DNA from: Segetibacter sp.
Lineage (GTDB): Bacteria > Bacteroidota > Bacteroidia > Chitinophagales > Chitinophagaceae
DNA length: 52,488 bases
Direction of reading: 5' to 3'
Assembly: GCA_028288485.1 (NCBI GenBank)
Contig: JAQBNO010000062.1
Location: 1-52,488, forward strand
This document shows positions 28,902 to 37,291 of the stretch, one piece after another. The first letter of the stretch is position 1, and the number at the start of each line of letters is the position of its first letter. The position numbers were made by a program, and so were the translations under genes. Under the pieces are notes generated by a model. The model did no database searches, was not told the DNA's origin, and was given only the letters and a program-made list of their open reading frames with translations.

Positions 28902-28934
28902 TTTGCCTTTTTATTTCACGAATGTTTAAGTTTG
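28902..28934 (+). promoter_or_regulatory. Bacteroidota-type promoter for the PAS kinase operon
   Basis: TTTG (28902-28905), then 21 nt, then TAAGTTTG (28927-28934), a perfect TAnnTTTG -7 box, about 42 bp upstream of the kinase ATG. Confidence 0.5.
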
Positions 28935-28975
28935 CAGTCTTAAGCCTTAAGAAACGGTAAACCGAAATTATTACT

Positions 28976-30889
28976 ATGCTCAGTAACTGCGAAATGTTTC
29001 TTCAGGCTGTTGAAGATTACGCCTTCATTATGCTCGACCGCCAGGGTTTGATACAATCCTGCAATAAAGCCGCATTTACCATTACCGGTTATTCCTGCAG
29101 CGAATTACCTGGTCAGACTTTTTCTATCTTATACACCGCCGAAGACAAAACAAGGAAAAGGAGTGAAGACGACTTGTCGCTGACGATGAAAGTTGGCAAG
29201 CTGTCGGTAGAATCGTGGAAATCAAAAAAAGACGGATCGAAATACTGGGCTGTTACGTCCATATCCCCTATATACAGCCAGGAAGAGGATCACGTGGGTT
29301 ATGCAGTGGTAATAAAAGATACAACAGCAAAAAAGCAGGCCGAGCTAGAGGTCAGGCAGCGTGAGGAACGATACAGGCTGATGATAGAAGGGGTGAAAGA
29401 TTATAGTATTTTTATGCTCGATCCGAAGGGCAATATACTTACCTGGAATGACGGAGCCAAGATTATAAAAGGTTATTCAGCTTCTGAAATCATAGGTAAA
29501 CACTTTTCCATATTTTATCAAAAAGAGGATCTTGAGAGCGGAAAGCCAAAAAAGGAGTTGGAGATAGCAGTAGCAACGGGCAAATACGAAGAAGAAGGTT
29601 GGCGCGTTCGCAAGAATGGATCCCTGTTCTGGTCTAATGTTGTAATCACCCCGCTTTATAACGAGTATAATGAGTTTATAGGTTTTTCCAAGGTTACCAG
29701 GGATCTTTCTCAAAAAAAACAAGCAGAAGAATTGTTGCGGCAGAGCGAGGAGCGTTATAGACTACTGGTGGGCCAGGTAAAGGATTACGGTATATTCATG
29801 CTTGATGAAAAGGGTAGAATAATATCGTGGAACGAGGGTGCTAAAAGAATAAAGGGATATAAGGCCGAGGAGATTTTAGGCAAGTATTTCTCCATTTTTT
29901 ACCCGGAAGAAGACAAGCTGAATGAAAGACCAGCCGAGGAGTTAAAGGTGGCAATTAAGGAAGGCAAATACGAAGAGGAGGGGTGGCGTGTACGCAAAGA
30001 CGGTACTATGTTTTGGGCCAATGTAGTAATAACCGCAATATATAGCGAACAGGGTGCTTTTTTAGGCTTTGCCAAGGTTACCCGTGATCTTACCGAAAGG
30101 AAGGAAGCTGAGGTTGCTGTAAAGGAAAGTGGGGAACGGTATAGAGTACTGGCGGATCAATTGAAAGAAGCCAACAAAAACCTGGAAGAAGCCAACAAAG
30201 AACTCGAGGAGTTTACTTCTATTGTCTCGCACGACCTGCAGGAGCCGGTTCGAACTACTAAAAGCTTCCTGGTTTTAATTGAGAAAAAACTGGCAGATCC
30301 AAAGCTGGATATAGAAGAGTTAAAAAAGTATATTCAAAAGGCGATCAATGCAACCAACCGCATGAGAGAACTGATAACCAACCTGCTGGAATATGCGCAG
30401 TTAAGCAAAGAGCAGGTTACTTACCAGGAGGTAAATGTTCATGAAATGGTGGGAGAGGTGCTGCAAAATTTAAAGACGGAAATTGATGCGTCCGGTGCAA
30501 CCATAACAGTTAACGCCGAAGCCGAACTTATAAGAGGTGACCGCATACAATTAATGCAGTTAATTCAAAACCTGTTAACAAACGCTCTTAAATTTGTAAA
30601 GGGTAGAAAACCGGAAATTCATGTAGAATGCCGAAATGAAAGGGAGCATGTACTGTTCTCAGTAGGCGACAACGGTATTGGTATTGCTAAGGAAAGCCAA
30701 ACAAAAATATTCCAGATCTTCCGCCGCGAACATACAGCAAAGGAATTCCCGGGAACGGGCATAGGTCTTTCGATTTGTAAAAAAATAGTTGAGAGGCACA
30801 ATGGAAAGATCTGGCCTGAATCGGAGTTGGGTAAGGGGACCACTTTTTATTTTACGCTCAACGACAATAATGTCGCTTTTAACGCCTAA
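28976..30889 (+). CDS. triple-PAS cytoplasmic histidine kinase
   Basis: 637 residues without membrane segments. Three PAS domains (about 5-120, 130-245, 255-370) are followed by a coiled coil (about 385-410), phosphoacceptor H419 (VSHDLQEPV), and HATPase_c with the N box (LIQNLLTNALKF), GDNGIGIA and GTGIGLSICKK. The second and third PAS copies are near-duplicates (WRVRKxGxxFWxNVVIT and GFxKVTRDL shared), a recent internal duplication. The receiver gene starts 2 bp after the stop. The signal is internal; the PAS ligand cannot be named. Confidence 0.94.
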   Translation: MLSNCEMFLQAVEDYAFIMLDRQGLIQSCNKAAFTITGYSCSELPGQTFSILYTAEDKTRKRSEDDLSLTMKVGKLSVESWKSKKDGSKYWAVTSISPIYSQEEDHVGYAVVIKDTTAKKQAELEVRQREERYRLMIEGVKDYSIFMLDPKGNILTWNDGAKIIKGYSASEIIGKHFSIFYQKEDLESGKPKKELEIAVATGKYEEEGWRVRKNGSLFWSNVVITPLYNEYNEFIGFSKVTRDLSQKKQAEELLRQSEERYRLLVGQVKDYGIFMLDEKGRIISWNEGAKRIKGYKAEEILGKYFSIFYPEEDKLNERPAEELKVAIKEGKYEEEGWRVRKDGTMFWANVVITAIYSEQGAFLGFAKVTRDLTERKEAEVAVKESGERYRVLADQLKEANKNLEEANKELEEFTSIVSHDLQEPVRTTKSFLVLIEKKLADPKLDIEELKKYIQKAINATNRMRELITNLLEYAQLSKEQVTYQEVNVHEMVGEVLQNLKTEIDASGATITVNAEAELIRGDRIQLMQLIQNLLTNALKFVKGRKPEIHVECRNEREHVLFSVGDNGIGIAKESQTKIFQIFRREHTAKEFPGTGIGLSICKKIVERHNGKIWPESELGKGTTFYFTLNDNNVAFNA

Positions 30890-30891
30890 AC

Positions 30892-31302
30892 ATGAAAAAA
30901 ATTAAGATCTTGATTGCGGAAAACGATGAGGATGAGCAAACTTTTATGAAAGATGGATTTGAGGGGAGCGGGTATTTTGAGGTGATTGGATTTGCAGAAA
31001 GTGGCGACCAGCTGCTAACATTACTCAACGAAAATGAAGCCTGCCGGCCTGATGTTATCTTGTCGGACCTGAACATGCCGGGCAAAACGGGCTACGATAT
31101 TCTAACAGAGCTAAGAGCTGACGACCGGTTTTATGACCTCCCTATTGTTATCACATCTACTTCGTCAGTAAAGTCGGTTATCGAAACATGCATGCGGCTT
31201 GGTGCTACCTCCTTCATTCAAAAACCCGACACTTTTGTTGAATATGCCAGCTTTGCTAAAGCGCTTGCCGTTAAACTACAAGAGCAAAAGACGGAAGGTT
31301 AA
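30892..31302 (+). CDS. single-domain response regulator
   Basis: A 136-residue stand-alone receiver: acidic residues E10/D12, phosphoacceptor D59 in LSDLNMPGKTGY, ITSTS for the conserved Thr/Ser, and IQKP for the lysine. It belongs to the Rcp1-like group paired with PAS/phytochrome-type kinases. It is separated from its kinase by 2 nt and has no output domain. Confidence 0.93.
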   Translation: MKKIKILIAENDEDEQTFMKDGFEGSGYFEVIGFAESGDQLLTLLNENEACRPDVILSDLNMPGKTGYDILTELRADDRFYDLPIVITSTSSVKSVIETCMRLGATSFIQKPDTFVEYASFAKALAVKLQEQKTEG

Positions 31303-31394
31303 GATGCAGCAGTTTCCGTTCTGCTTTTCCCAATAAAGTCTTTACCAATAAGCCCATATTTTTTGTAGCCGGCAAAGTAATACTATTAAGAATT

Positions 31395-31418
31395 GTTGTG
31401 TCACTCACTTATACCGCA
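31395..31418 (-). repeat. dispersed short repeat, GAGTGACACAAC variant
   Basis: GTTGTGTCACTCACTTATAC CGCA; the reverse-complement orientation of the 40508/47042 units. It lies between convergent genes. Confidence 0.65.
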
Positions 31419-31451
31419 TACCAATATGCGCCGAAATACCGTATGAGAACG

Positions 31452-32612
31452 TTATATATCTTTTTCATCACCTTTTTTGGTAGGCTGAACATTGTTTTCC
31501 ACTTCAAGTTTTTCCCGCACTTTCCGGTTTCCCGACCTTAAAACCGGCCACTGCATCGGGCTGCGTGCCGGACGTTCATCGCCAAGGAGTACACCCCATT
31601 GTTTGAGGTTTGTAGTGCGGTCGAACACCACTTTTAAAACGGCGATCATGGGTAACGACAAGAACATTCCCGACACTCCTGCAAGAGCACCTGCTATAAT
31701 AACTCCTACAATGGTAGCCAGTGCGTTGATCTTTACCTTGGAACCAACAATCTTAGGCATGAGGATGTTGTTATCTAAAAATTGGACAAATGCAATTGTA
31801 CCGAGCACAATAAATATGGGTAATATTTCCTGGGTAGAAGAAATGGTCAGCACTACGCCAATCAGGTTGCCAACAAGTGCTCCTACATAAGGTATGAGGT
31901 TCAAAACAGCAAAGATGGCTCCGATGAGTATGGCGTGTTTAATGCCAAATAAAAATAAGATGCCTCCCAGTAAAATGGTGATATAAGTAATTTGTATCAG
32001 TAGTCCAACCAGGTAACTTTTTATGATCACTTCTGTTTCCTTCATTACATCTTCTAAGTTGGTATGGGTGTCTTTGGGAAACCATAGGAATATGAAGCGA
32101 AGAAGCAGGTTTTTGTAAAACAGCAACAGGAAGATGTAAATAGGCAGTAAGCCGATAAAAACCAATATGCCGGAAACTGAAGATGCAGCCCCGCCAAGCA
32201 TATTTCCTGCATAGTTCAGCACCTTTTCATTTTGATCGTTGATCAACTTGGTTTGCTGTGCAGTGGAAAAACCGGTTTTTGTATCTATCCATCTACCGAT
32301 CGAACTGATATGCGCCTGCACATTTCTTTTTATTGCCGGAAAATCAGAAACGAGGTTACTGATCTGCGAGGAAAAAAACCATATAAGTAATCCCATAACG
32401 GTTACCAGGAACAGAAGCGAGATAAAGATTGAAAGTGTTTCTGGGAATTTTCTTCGCAAGAAGAACCGGTGCAAAGGCAAGAGCATGATAGATAGAAAAA
32501 ACGCCATTACCAGCGGGGTAATTACATCTTTCCCAACAATAATGATCATTCCCAGGAAATAAAGACCCATGAGCTCTATAGCTCGTCGGACGGTTAAAGG
32601 CAGAGTTGACAT
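31452..32612 (-). CDS. AI-2E family transporter (PerM-like)
   Basis: A 386-residue membrane protein with about eight helices. It shows the family's features: two N-terminal helices, a long extramembrane stretch (about 65-150), then the conserved C-terminal block with GILFLFGIKHAILIGAIFA, NLIPYVGALVGNLIG and QFLDNNILMPKIVGSKVKIN. Members export autoinducer-2 or act as Na+/H+ antiporters; substrate cannot be inferred here. A hydrophilic tail (from about 355) is unusual in length. A GTTAC-N8-GTAAC inverted repeat lies about 20 bp upstream of the start. Confidence 0.9.
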   Translation of the reverse strand: MSTLPLTVRRAIELMGLYFLGMIIIVGKDVITPLVMAFFLSIMLLPLHRFFLRRKFPETLSIFISLLFLVTVMGLLIWFFSSQISNLVSDFPAIKRNVQAHISSIGRWIDTKTGFSTAQQTKLINDQNEKVLNYAGNMLGGAASSVSGILVFIGLLPIYIFLLLFYKNLLLRFIFLWFPKDTHTNLEDVMKETEVIIKSYLVGLLIQITYITILLGGILFLFGIKHAILIGAIFAVLNLIPYVGALVGNLIGVVLTISSTQEILPIFIVLGTIAFVQFLDNNILMPKIVGSKVKINALATIVGVIIAGALAGVSGMFLSLPMIAVLKVVFDRTTNLKQWGVLLGDERPARSPMQWPVLRSGNRKVREKLEVENNVQPTKKGDEKDI

Positions 32613-32689
32613 GTTGAAAATTGTTACGTCTTACTGTAACAAAAAATTATACCATTCCAGCTACCCGGGAAACCGGCGTGAGAGGGAAA

Positions 32690-32971
32690 GACGAAATCTG
32701 CCAGGAATATAATTATTTTACGACTTCAATAATTTCTACAGCTGCGATGCCTGGTGGAAGTGCCTTGAGTAGGATTGGTGAGTAACGAATTACTGCGAAG
32801 GGTTAATTCTACGATTACGAAGGGTATTTCTTTATCAGCCTTTTGGCTTCCGTTTGAAAACAGAGAGATAGTTGGAGCTTATAACTCACTGAGAAATTCA
32901 TCAAATGTTTTTAGTTTTATTTTGCCCTCTTTGGCAAGCTCAAACATGATAGATGGGTCGTTGTTCGTCAT
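32690..32971 (-). pseudogene. RelE-like toxin / antitoxin remnant
   Basis: A 30-codon frame (32971-32879) reads MTNNDPSIMFELAKEGKIKL then KTFDEFLSEL, like the C-terminal end of a short antitoxin. Immediately after it another frame reads LSLCFQTEAKRLIKKYPS, then after a frameshift VIVELTLRSNSLLTNPTQGT, matching the RelE/HigB pattern FxxEAKRLxKKYP...LxxxPxQGT. The C-terminal catalytic part is missing. Dead module. Confidence 0.5.
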
Positions 32972-33044
32972 GAAGCTTTAAACTTGCCGGAGGTTGTTAC
33001 GCCAAATACATTTATCATGTTATTTCCAGTTGCGTAAAGATTAA

Positions 33045-33075
33045 TTGTACAAGTGTGCGACGCAAGTGTGATGCA
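33045..33075 (+). repeat. dispersed short repeat, GTGCGACGCAAG variant
   Basis: TTGTACAAGTGTGCGACGCA AGTGTGATGCA. It lies directly between the RelE remnant and prfB. Confidence 0.6.
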
Positions 33076-33124
33076 CAATTATTCTTGTGCCGGCTACATA
33101 AAAAATTCCCCTTACTTTTGCGGC

Positions 33125-34220
33125 ATGACACAAGAACAAATTAAGGAAATGAGGGACCGCGTAATTGTCCTAAGGAGGTTTCTTTGACGTCGATAACCGA
33201 CAGGCTAAAATAGATAATGATAAGCAACTTTCTCTTTCGCCCGGCTTTTGGGATGATAATGCAAGGGCTACCGGCATTCTTAAGGAAATAAAACTGAGTG
33301 AATTCTGGACAAAGCTTTACCATGCTGTTGAAACGGCGGTGGAAGATTTTGCAGTGCTTTTCGAATACTGGAAAGCAGGGGAGGCGAGCGAAGAGGAGGC
33401 TAAAGAAGCTTATACAACTGCTATAGCAGCCATAGAAGAAGCAGAGTTTAAAAGCACATTGAATCAGCCCGAAGATGAACTGACGGCAGTAATGCAAATT
33501 AACCCCGGTGCCGGTGGTACAGAAAGCCAGGATTGGGCGGAAATGCTGATGCGGATGTACCGCATGTATGGACAGAAGCAAGGCTGGAACGTAACCGAGC
33601 TCGACCTGCAGGAAGGTGATGGTGCCGGCATCAAGAGTGCCACCCTGCAATTTGAAGGAGCTTTTGCGTACGGGTTTTTGAAGGCTGAAAGCGGTGTTCA
33701 CCGGCTGGTACGTATTTCTCCGTTCGATAGTAATGCCCGACGACATACTTCTTTTGCCAGCGTATATGTTTACCCGTTAATTGATGACACCATTGAAATT
33801 GAAGTTAATCCTGCTGATGTGGAATGGGCTTTCTTCAGAAGTGGCGGCGCAGGTGGACAAAACGTAAACAAGGTGGAAACAGCCGTGAGGTTAACGCACA
33901 AACCTTCGGGAATTATAGTAGAATGCCAGCAGGCCCGTACTCAGGGTGAGAACCGTGAAAAGGCAATGAAGATGCTGAAGAGCCGCCTTCACGAAGAAGA
34001 AATGCGCAAACGCGAAGCCATTAAAAATGCCAATAACGCCAGCAAGAAAAAGATTGAGTGGGGCAGCCAGATCCGCAGTTACGTTTTCCACCCGTACAAG
34101 ATGATTAAGGACCACCGTACCGATTACGAGGTTGGCAACGTAGGACCGGTAATGGACGGAGAACTCGACGGCTTTATTAAAGCTTACCTAATGATGCAAA
34201 AGGAAGTGGAAGCAAGCTAA
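33125..34220 (+). CDS. prfB: peptide chain release factor 2, expressed by programmed +1 frameshift
   Basis: Recognises UGA and UAA. Translation starts at ATG 33125 ([13 protein letters not shown]), reaches CTT TGA at codons 20-21, and resumes in the +1 frame at GAC (33186), giving about 364 residues, the normal RF2 length. The recognition tripeptide lies in [15 protein letters not shown] (SPF), and the peptidyl-tRNA hydrolysis GGQ is in [17 protein letters not shown]. Starting at the in-frame ATG 33339 would lose the N-terminal helical domain. Expression is autoregulated through the in-frame UGA. A terminator follows. Confidence 0.97.
33173..33188 (+). promoter_or_regulatory. RF2 programmed frameshift site
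   Basis: AGGAGGTTTCTTTGAC: an internal Shine-Dalgarno (AGGAGG), 3-nt spacer, slippery CTT, in-frame TGA, then C. Same arrangement as the E. coli AGGGGGTATCTTTGAC site. Confidence 0.97.
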
Positions 34221-34310
34221 ACCCGATCCCCTAAATCACCCTAAAGGGCGGCTTAAAGCACCCGAAGCTTTGTAGAGTGTTTTAAATGTAACAGGCTATT
34301 AATATTTTTA

Positions 34311-34340
34311 AAGGTCGAGCGCAGCTCGACCTTCTTTTGT
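34311..34340 (+). terminator. terminator of prfB
   Basis: AAGGTCGAGC-GCA-GCTCGACCTT perfect 10-bp stem followed by CTTTTGTTT. Confidence 0.75.
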
Positions 34341-34418
34341 TTCAACCCGATTTGGTATTAGCCTTGTTATACCTGCCAAAAAATCGTTTGGGTATTGCGA
34401 GTTCCCCTTTACGGGCAT

Positions 34419-35585
34419 TTAGAGGGTTTTTTTATTCCTCTCAACCAAATACTCCAGCAACAACGTCTTGTTATAGGCCGGGCAGAAATAATGGTAATTC
34501 AGCATGTTGAAGTGAAGGAAAGGTCGCTTGAATGGATTGGGGAAAAGGATAGCTGCGCGTGCCTGGTAAAACACAAATTCATCCTGGTTGCTTTCTTTAA
34601 AATCAGTGAGGCTTTCAATAGGTAATGGAGGAGCCTGACCGGCCAGCCGCAATAGCGAAGTACTCAAGATAATGTCGGTCATTATATTGGTTGATTTCTT
34701 CAATTCGTTTTTTATATCAGCAATTAATTGCGGCTTGTAGAGTTCTAATTCCGGAATTGTAAATCTTCCCATTAACCGCGCAATATGGTATAGCAGTATT
34801 GGGGTGTGAACGTAATAGGGGGAGATGTAAACAGGGTCGCTCACATATTTCCTGTCTTTGATCATGTCTTGCAATAAAAAAATCGTAGCCGAGTCGATTT
34901 TATTAAGCGGCAATTGTTTCTCCTTTAAAAAGTAAACAATATTGCAGTGAACAGCAAAGTCAAAGTCGGAGAGCATGTTCTTTCCAAAGTAGGTAGTATG
35001 CGCCGGTAAGTATTTGTACTTTTTATAAGTCGTCTTTGTAAAGCGCCGCTTTCCGTTGCTGGCTGCATCCATTAATTGTTTTACCATTTTTATCGTAGTA
35101 TCTTTTTGATCACTGGTCATCATGATCATTACAGTATCATCGAGATCTTCTGAAACAGCAATTTTTTTCCCCGAACGGGCAATCCAATAACTGTGTGGCA
35201 TGACCGGGTAGCCCTTGTGCCAGAAATAATAAATAGGAAGACTATCCGGGTTTATAAAATGCGGGTATGTTTTAGCGGCCTTTGCTATTATACTTTTGCA
35301 GGTGTCCTGGTTGCTGACGCTTAAGTAAGGCAGCATATTTTTCAGTGCAAAAGAAAGTATGGTAGTAAAAAAAACGTTTTCATCAGGTGTTATTCTTTGA
35401 GGGTAGCCTGCAAACTTCCGGTAGCTATAAAACATTCCGTCAATAAAGTCTCCCTGTTTTGTCATCTGCTCCCGGGCAATTTCTTTTACCAATTGGTTAA
35501 TCAGGGTTGAGTCAGGAACATTAGCCTTAACAACATGGGTTAAAAGAAAAAAGAAAAGCAACAACTGGCAAATTTTCCGAATCAT
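34419..35585 (-). CDS. secreted protein with class II terpene-cyclase-like motifs
   Basis: 388 residues. Residues 1-21 are a clear Sec signal peptide (MIRKICQLLLFFFLLTHVVK, cleavage near KA-NV). Two motifs of the class II terpenoid cyclase alpha/alpha-barrel appear. EDLDDTVM places D147-x-D149-D150-T-x-M153, the catalytic DxDDTxM. The second is DFDFAVHCNIVYFL (207-220), like the D..V.aN..YFL block of diterpene cyclases. Length fits a single beta-type domain pair without QW repeats. It starts 25 bp after the class I isoprenoid-synthase gene, so the two form an operon. Function is inferred; an alpha/alpha-barrel hydrolase or binding role is the alternative, and export is unusual for a prenyl-diphosphate enzyme. 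Confidence 0.6.
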   Translation of the reverse strand: MIRKICQLLLFFFLLTHVVKANVPDSTLINQLVKEIAREQMTKQGDFIDGMFYSYRKFAGYPQRITPDENVFFTTILSFALKNMLPYLSVSNQDTCKSIIAKAAKTYPHFINPDSLPIYYFWHKGYPVMPHSYWIARSGKKIAVSEDLDDTVMIMMTSDQKDTTIKMVKQLMDAASNGKRRFTKTTYKKYKYLPAHTTYFGKNMLSDFDFAVHCNIVYFLKEKQLPLNKIDSATIFLLQDMIKDRKYVSDPVYISPYYVHTPILLYHIARLMGRFTIPELELYKPQLIADIKNELKKSTNIMTDIILSTSLLRLAGQAPPLPIESLTDFKESNQDEFVFYQARAAILFPNPFKRPFLHFNMLNYHYFCPAYNKTLLLEYLVERNKKTL

Positions 35586-35610
35586 ATAGTTTAAATAGCT
35601 TTTATTGAGT

Positions 35611-36603
35611 TTAAGTTAGATGCGGAACTTTATAGGCATAATACAGCCAGCGGAGTGTGTTCGATGGTAGTTCCATATCGCAAATCAATTGTTTGCGGGT
35701 TAGTTTTTCGAAGGGCAACGGTTTGCCATATTGTTTCTCAAGGCGCATCAACTGGTCGAAAGCAACGTAACCCCTGCTGATAACCTGGCTCATGGCAATA
35801 CTGAATTCCATTTTCTTCTTTTGCTTGAAAGGAAGCGTATAAATTAAACGATTGCACTCTCTTACCCTTGCTTCAAACAGGGCTCTTAATTTTTTAAAAT
35901 CGGTACACCTATCAGGGAGTGTAATAATGCCATCGCGACGATCTTTGTGAATATCAAAAAGATCATTACAAAACTGCATCAGGCTGCCAACATAAAATAA
36001 GACTTTCCACATAGCCTCGCTTGCCGGCCGGTCCATTATCTGGTGATAAATAATTACAGAATAACCACCTTTTGCATAGGTAATCCGTTCAAGTTCTTCA
36101 TCGGTTATCGATGCGTCGGTTTGCTTAATCGTCTCTAGTTGAATTTCAAAAACATTTTTTGCGGCTTCAAGGTATTCGTCTTTAAAGGGCACGTCGCTGA
36201 GCATGAATGACTGGATATCCTTAGCAACTTTTGCTGAAAAATTTTTCGCGTCATACCGTTCAGGATGATACGTGATTTCTTTGATAGCGTCAGCTTCAAG
36301 TTTATCAATATCAAAAAGGTCATCGCCAACCGGCGTTAGTATGCCGAATAGCGTCGCTCTTTTTCTTTCAGCTTCAGTAAAAGATTGTTTATATAATTGC
36401 TTGTAGCTCGAACAAAGAATGGTTGGAATAAATAAGCCGTAATACTTTCTTATTTTTTTCAATTGCTCGTCCTGGAAACTGCCGTCATGATTTTTTTGCA
36501 GGTCGTTCAGGTACGGATTGAGAAATGTATTAATGTAAGCCTGTTGTTTTTTCAATTCTTTCTGCAGCCTGTATAACGTGCTAACGTACGTGAAAAGAGC
36601 CAT
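35611..36603 (-). CDS. class I isoprenoid synthase-like (terpene synthase fold)
   Basis: 330 residues, all-helical, no signal peptide. Two metal-binding motifs are present at the expected spacing: D94-D95-L-F-D98 (DDxxD) and N213-D-L-F-D217-I-H-K-D221, an NSE-like N-D-x-x-(S/D)-x-x-x-(E/D). This arrangement is that of class I terpene synthases or trans-prenyl transferases. The lack of a second DDxxD and the general divergence make an ordinary farnesyl/geranylgeranyl diphosphate synthase unlikely. It is upstream of, and probably co-transcribed with, the DxDD protein. Product unknown. Confidence 0.75.
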   Translation of the reverse strand: MALFTYVSTLYRLQKELKKQQAYINTFLNPYLNDLQKNHDGSFQDEQLKKIRKYYGLFIPTILCSSYKQLYKQSFTEAERKRATLFGILTPVGDDLFDIDKLEADAIKEITYHPERYDAKNFSAKVAKDIQSFMLSDVPFKDEYLEAAKNVFEIQLETIKQTDASITDEELERITYAKGGYSVIIYHQIMDRPASEAMWKVLFYVGSLMQFCNDLFDIHKDRRDGIITLPDRCTDFKKLRALFEARVRECNRLIYTLPFKQKKKMEFSIAMSQVISRGYVAFDQLMRLEKQYGKPLPFEKLTRKQLICDMELPSNTLRWLYYAYKVPHLT

Positions 36604-36780
36604 TCTTCTAAAGTCGTTTTAGCGGTAAAGATATTAGAATATTCATCAGCAGCTATTAATACAACAGCCTTTTTAACAGGAGAAGAAAAGAGGGAATTGA
36701 AAATTAAATGAAAAGATGAAGGTAGCCTGGAAGCAGGAGTAGCTTAGTAATAATCTGCACATGCGAAAGGATGGCCGATG

Positions 36781-37044
36781 CTATTTAAGTAAAGCAATGA
36801 TTAAGCTAACTTGAAGTAACAAAAACGTGAGAATGAGAATACTTAACAGGTTTTGAACTCGTTTAAGCCGGGCTCTTTCTACAGTTGAAGTGAGTTTAAT
36901 ATTTAGGTGATCAAAGAACAGGAATTGTCCGAATGTCCAGGTTTTGTTTTTGTGTTTTATAAATATAAAAATTTTAATTATCAGTAACGCGGCAGAAATC
37001 AAATAACCATATTTTAATAAAAAGATAATTAGCGAATCGATCAT
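36781..37044 (-). CDS. small two-helix membrane protein
   Basis: 87 residues with hydrophobic segments at about 5-29 and 66-86 and a basic loop between (KHKNKTW, ERARLKRVQ). No family recognised. It lies 177 bp upstream of the terpene-synthase-like gene on the same strand, so co-transcription is possible but not evident. Confidence 0.55.
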   Translation of the reverse strand: MIDSLIIFLLKYGYLISAALLIIKIFIFIKHKNKTWTFGQFLFFDHLNIKLTSTVERARLKRVQNLLSILILTFLLLQVSLIIALLK

Positions 37045-37278
37045 AAGTTGTTGGTAATGATGAACTAAAATGCGAGTTAAATGTATAAAAAAGTTTAGTG
37101 CTAAACGAATTTGGTAGTTTATGAAGGAAAAAGGGAATATATACCGAACGGTACTTTAGCAAATGGCGCACATAGAAAATTAAATGATTAAATCGTGTGT
37201 TATGACGACTTTTTTTAGAGATTTGGTTAAAAATTAGATACAACTGCCAGAAAACAGGGTAATAATAACGTAAAAGAA

Positions 37279-37285
37279 AGGAGGT
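37279..37285 (+). promoter_or_regulatory. strong ribosome-binding site deciding the start at 37292
   Basis: AGGAGGT lies 6 nt before ATG 37292. Such strong sites are rare in this window and favour this ATG over the internal one at 37388. Confidence 0.65.
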
Positions 37286-37291
37286 ACAGGC

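Noticed and set aside
32775-32981. 68-codon plus-strand frame before prfB
   Set aside because: Opposite strand of the RelE/antitoxin remnant; composition not protein-like.
33339-34220. prfB beginning at the ATG at 33339
   Set aside because: It would lack the N-terminal domain; the frameshift site and the upstream ATG at 33125 account for a full-length RF2.
36974-37243. 89-codon minus-strand frame overlapping the small membrane protein
   Set aside because: It overlaps the more protein-like frame at 36781-37044, lacks an RBS, and is Phe/Ser/Tyr-rich from A/T-rich DNA.
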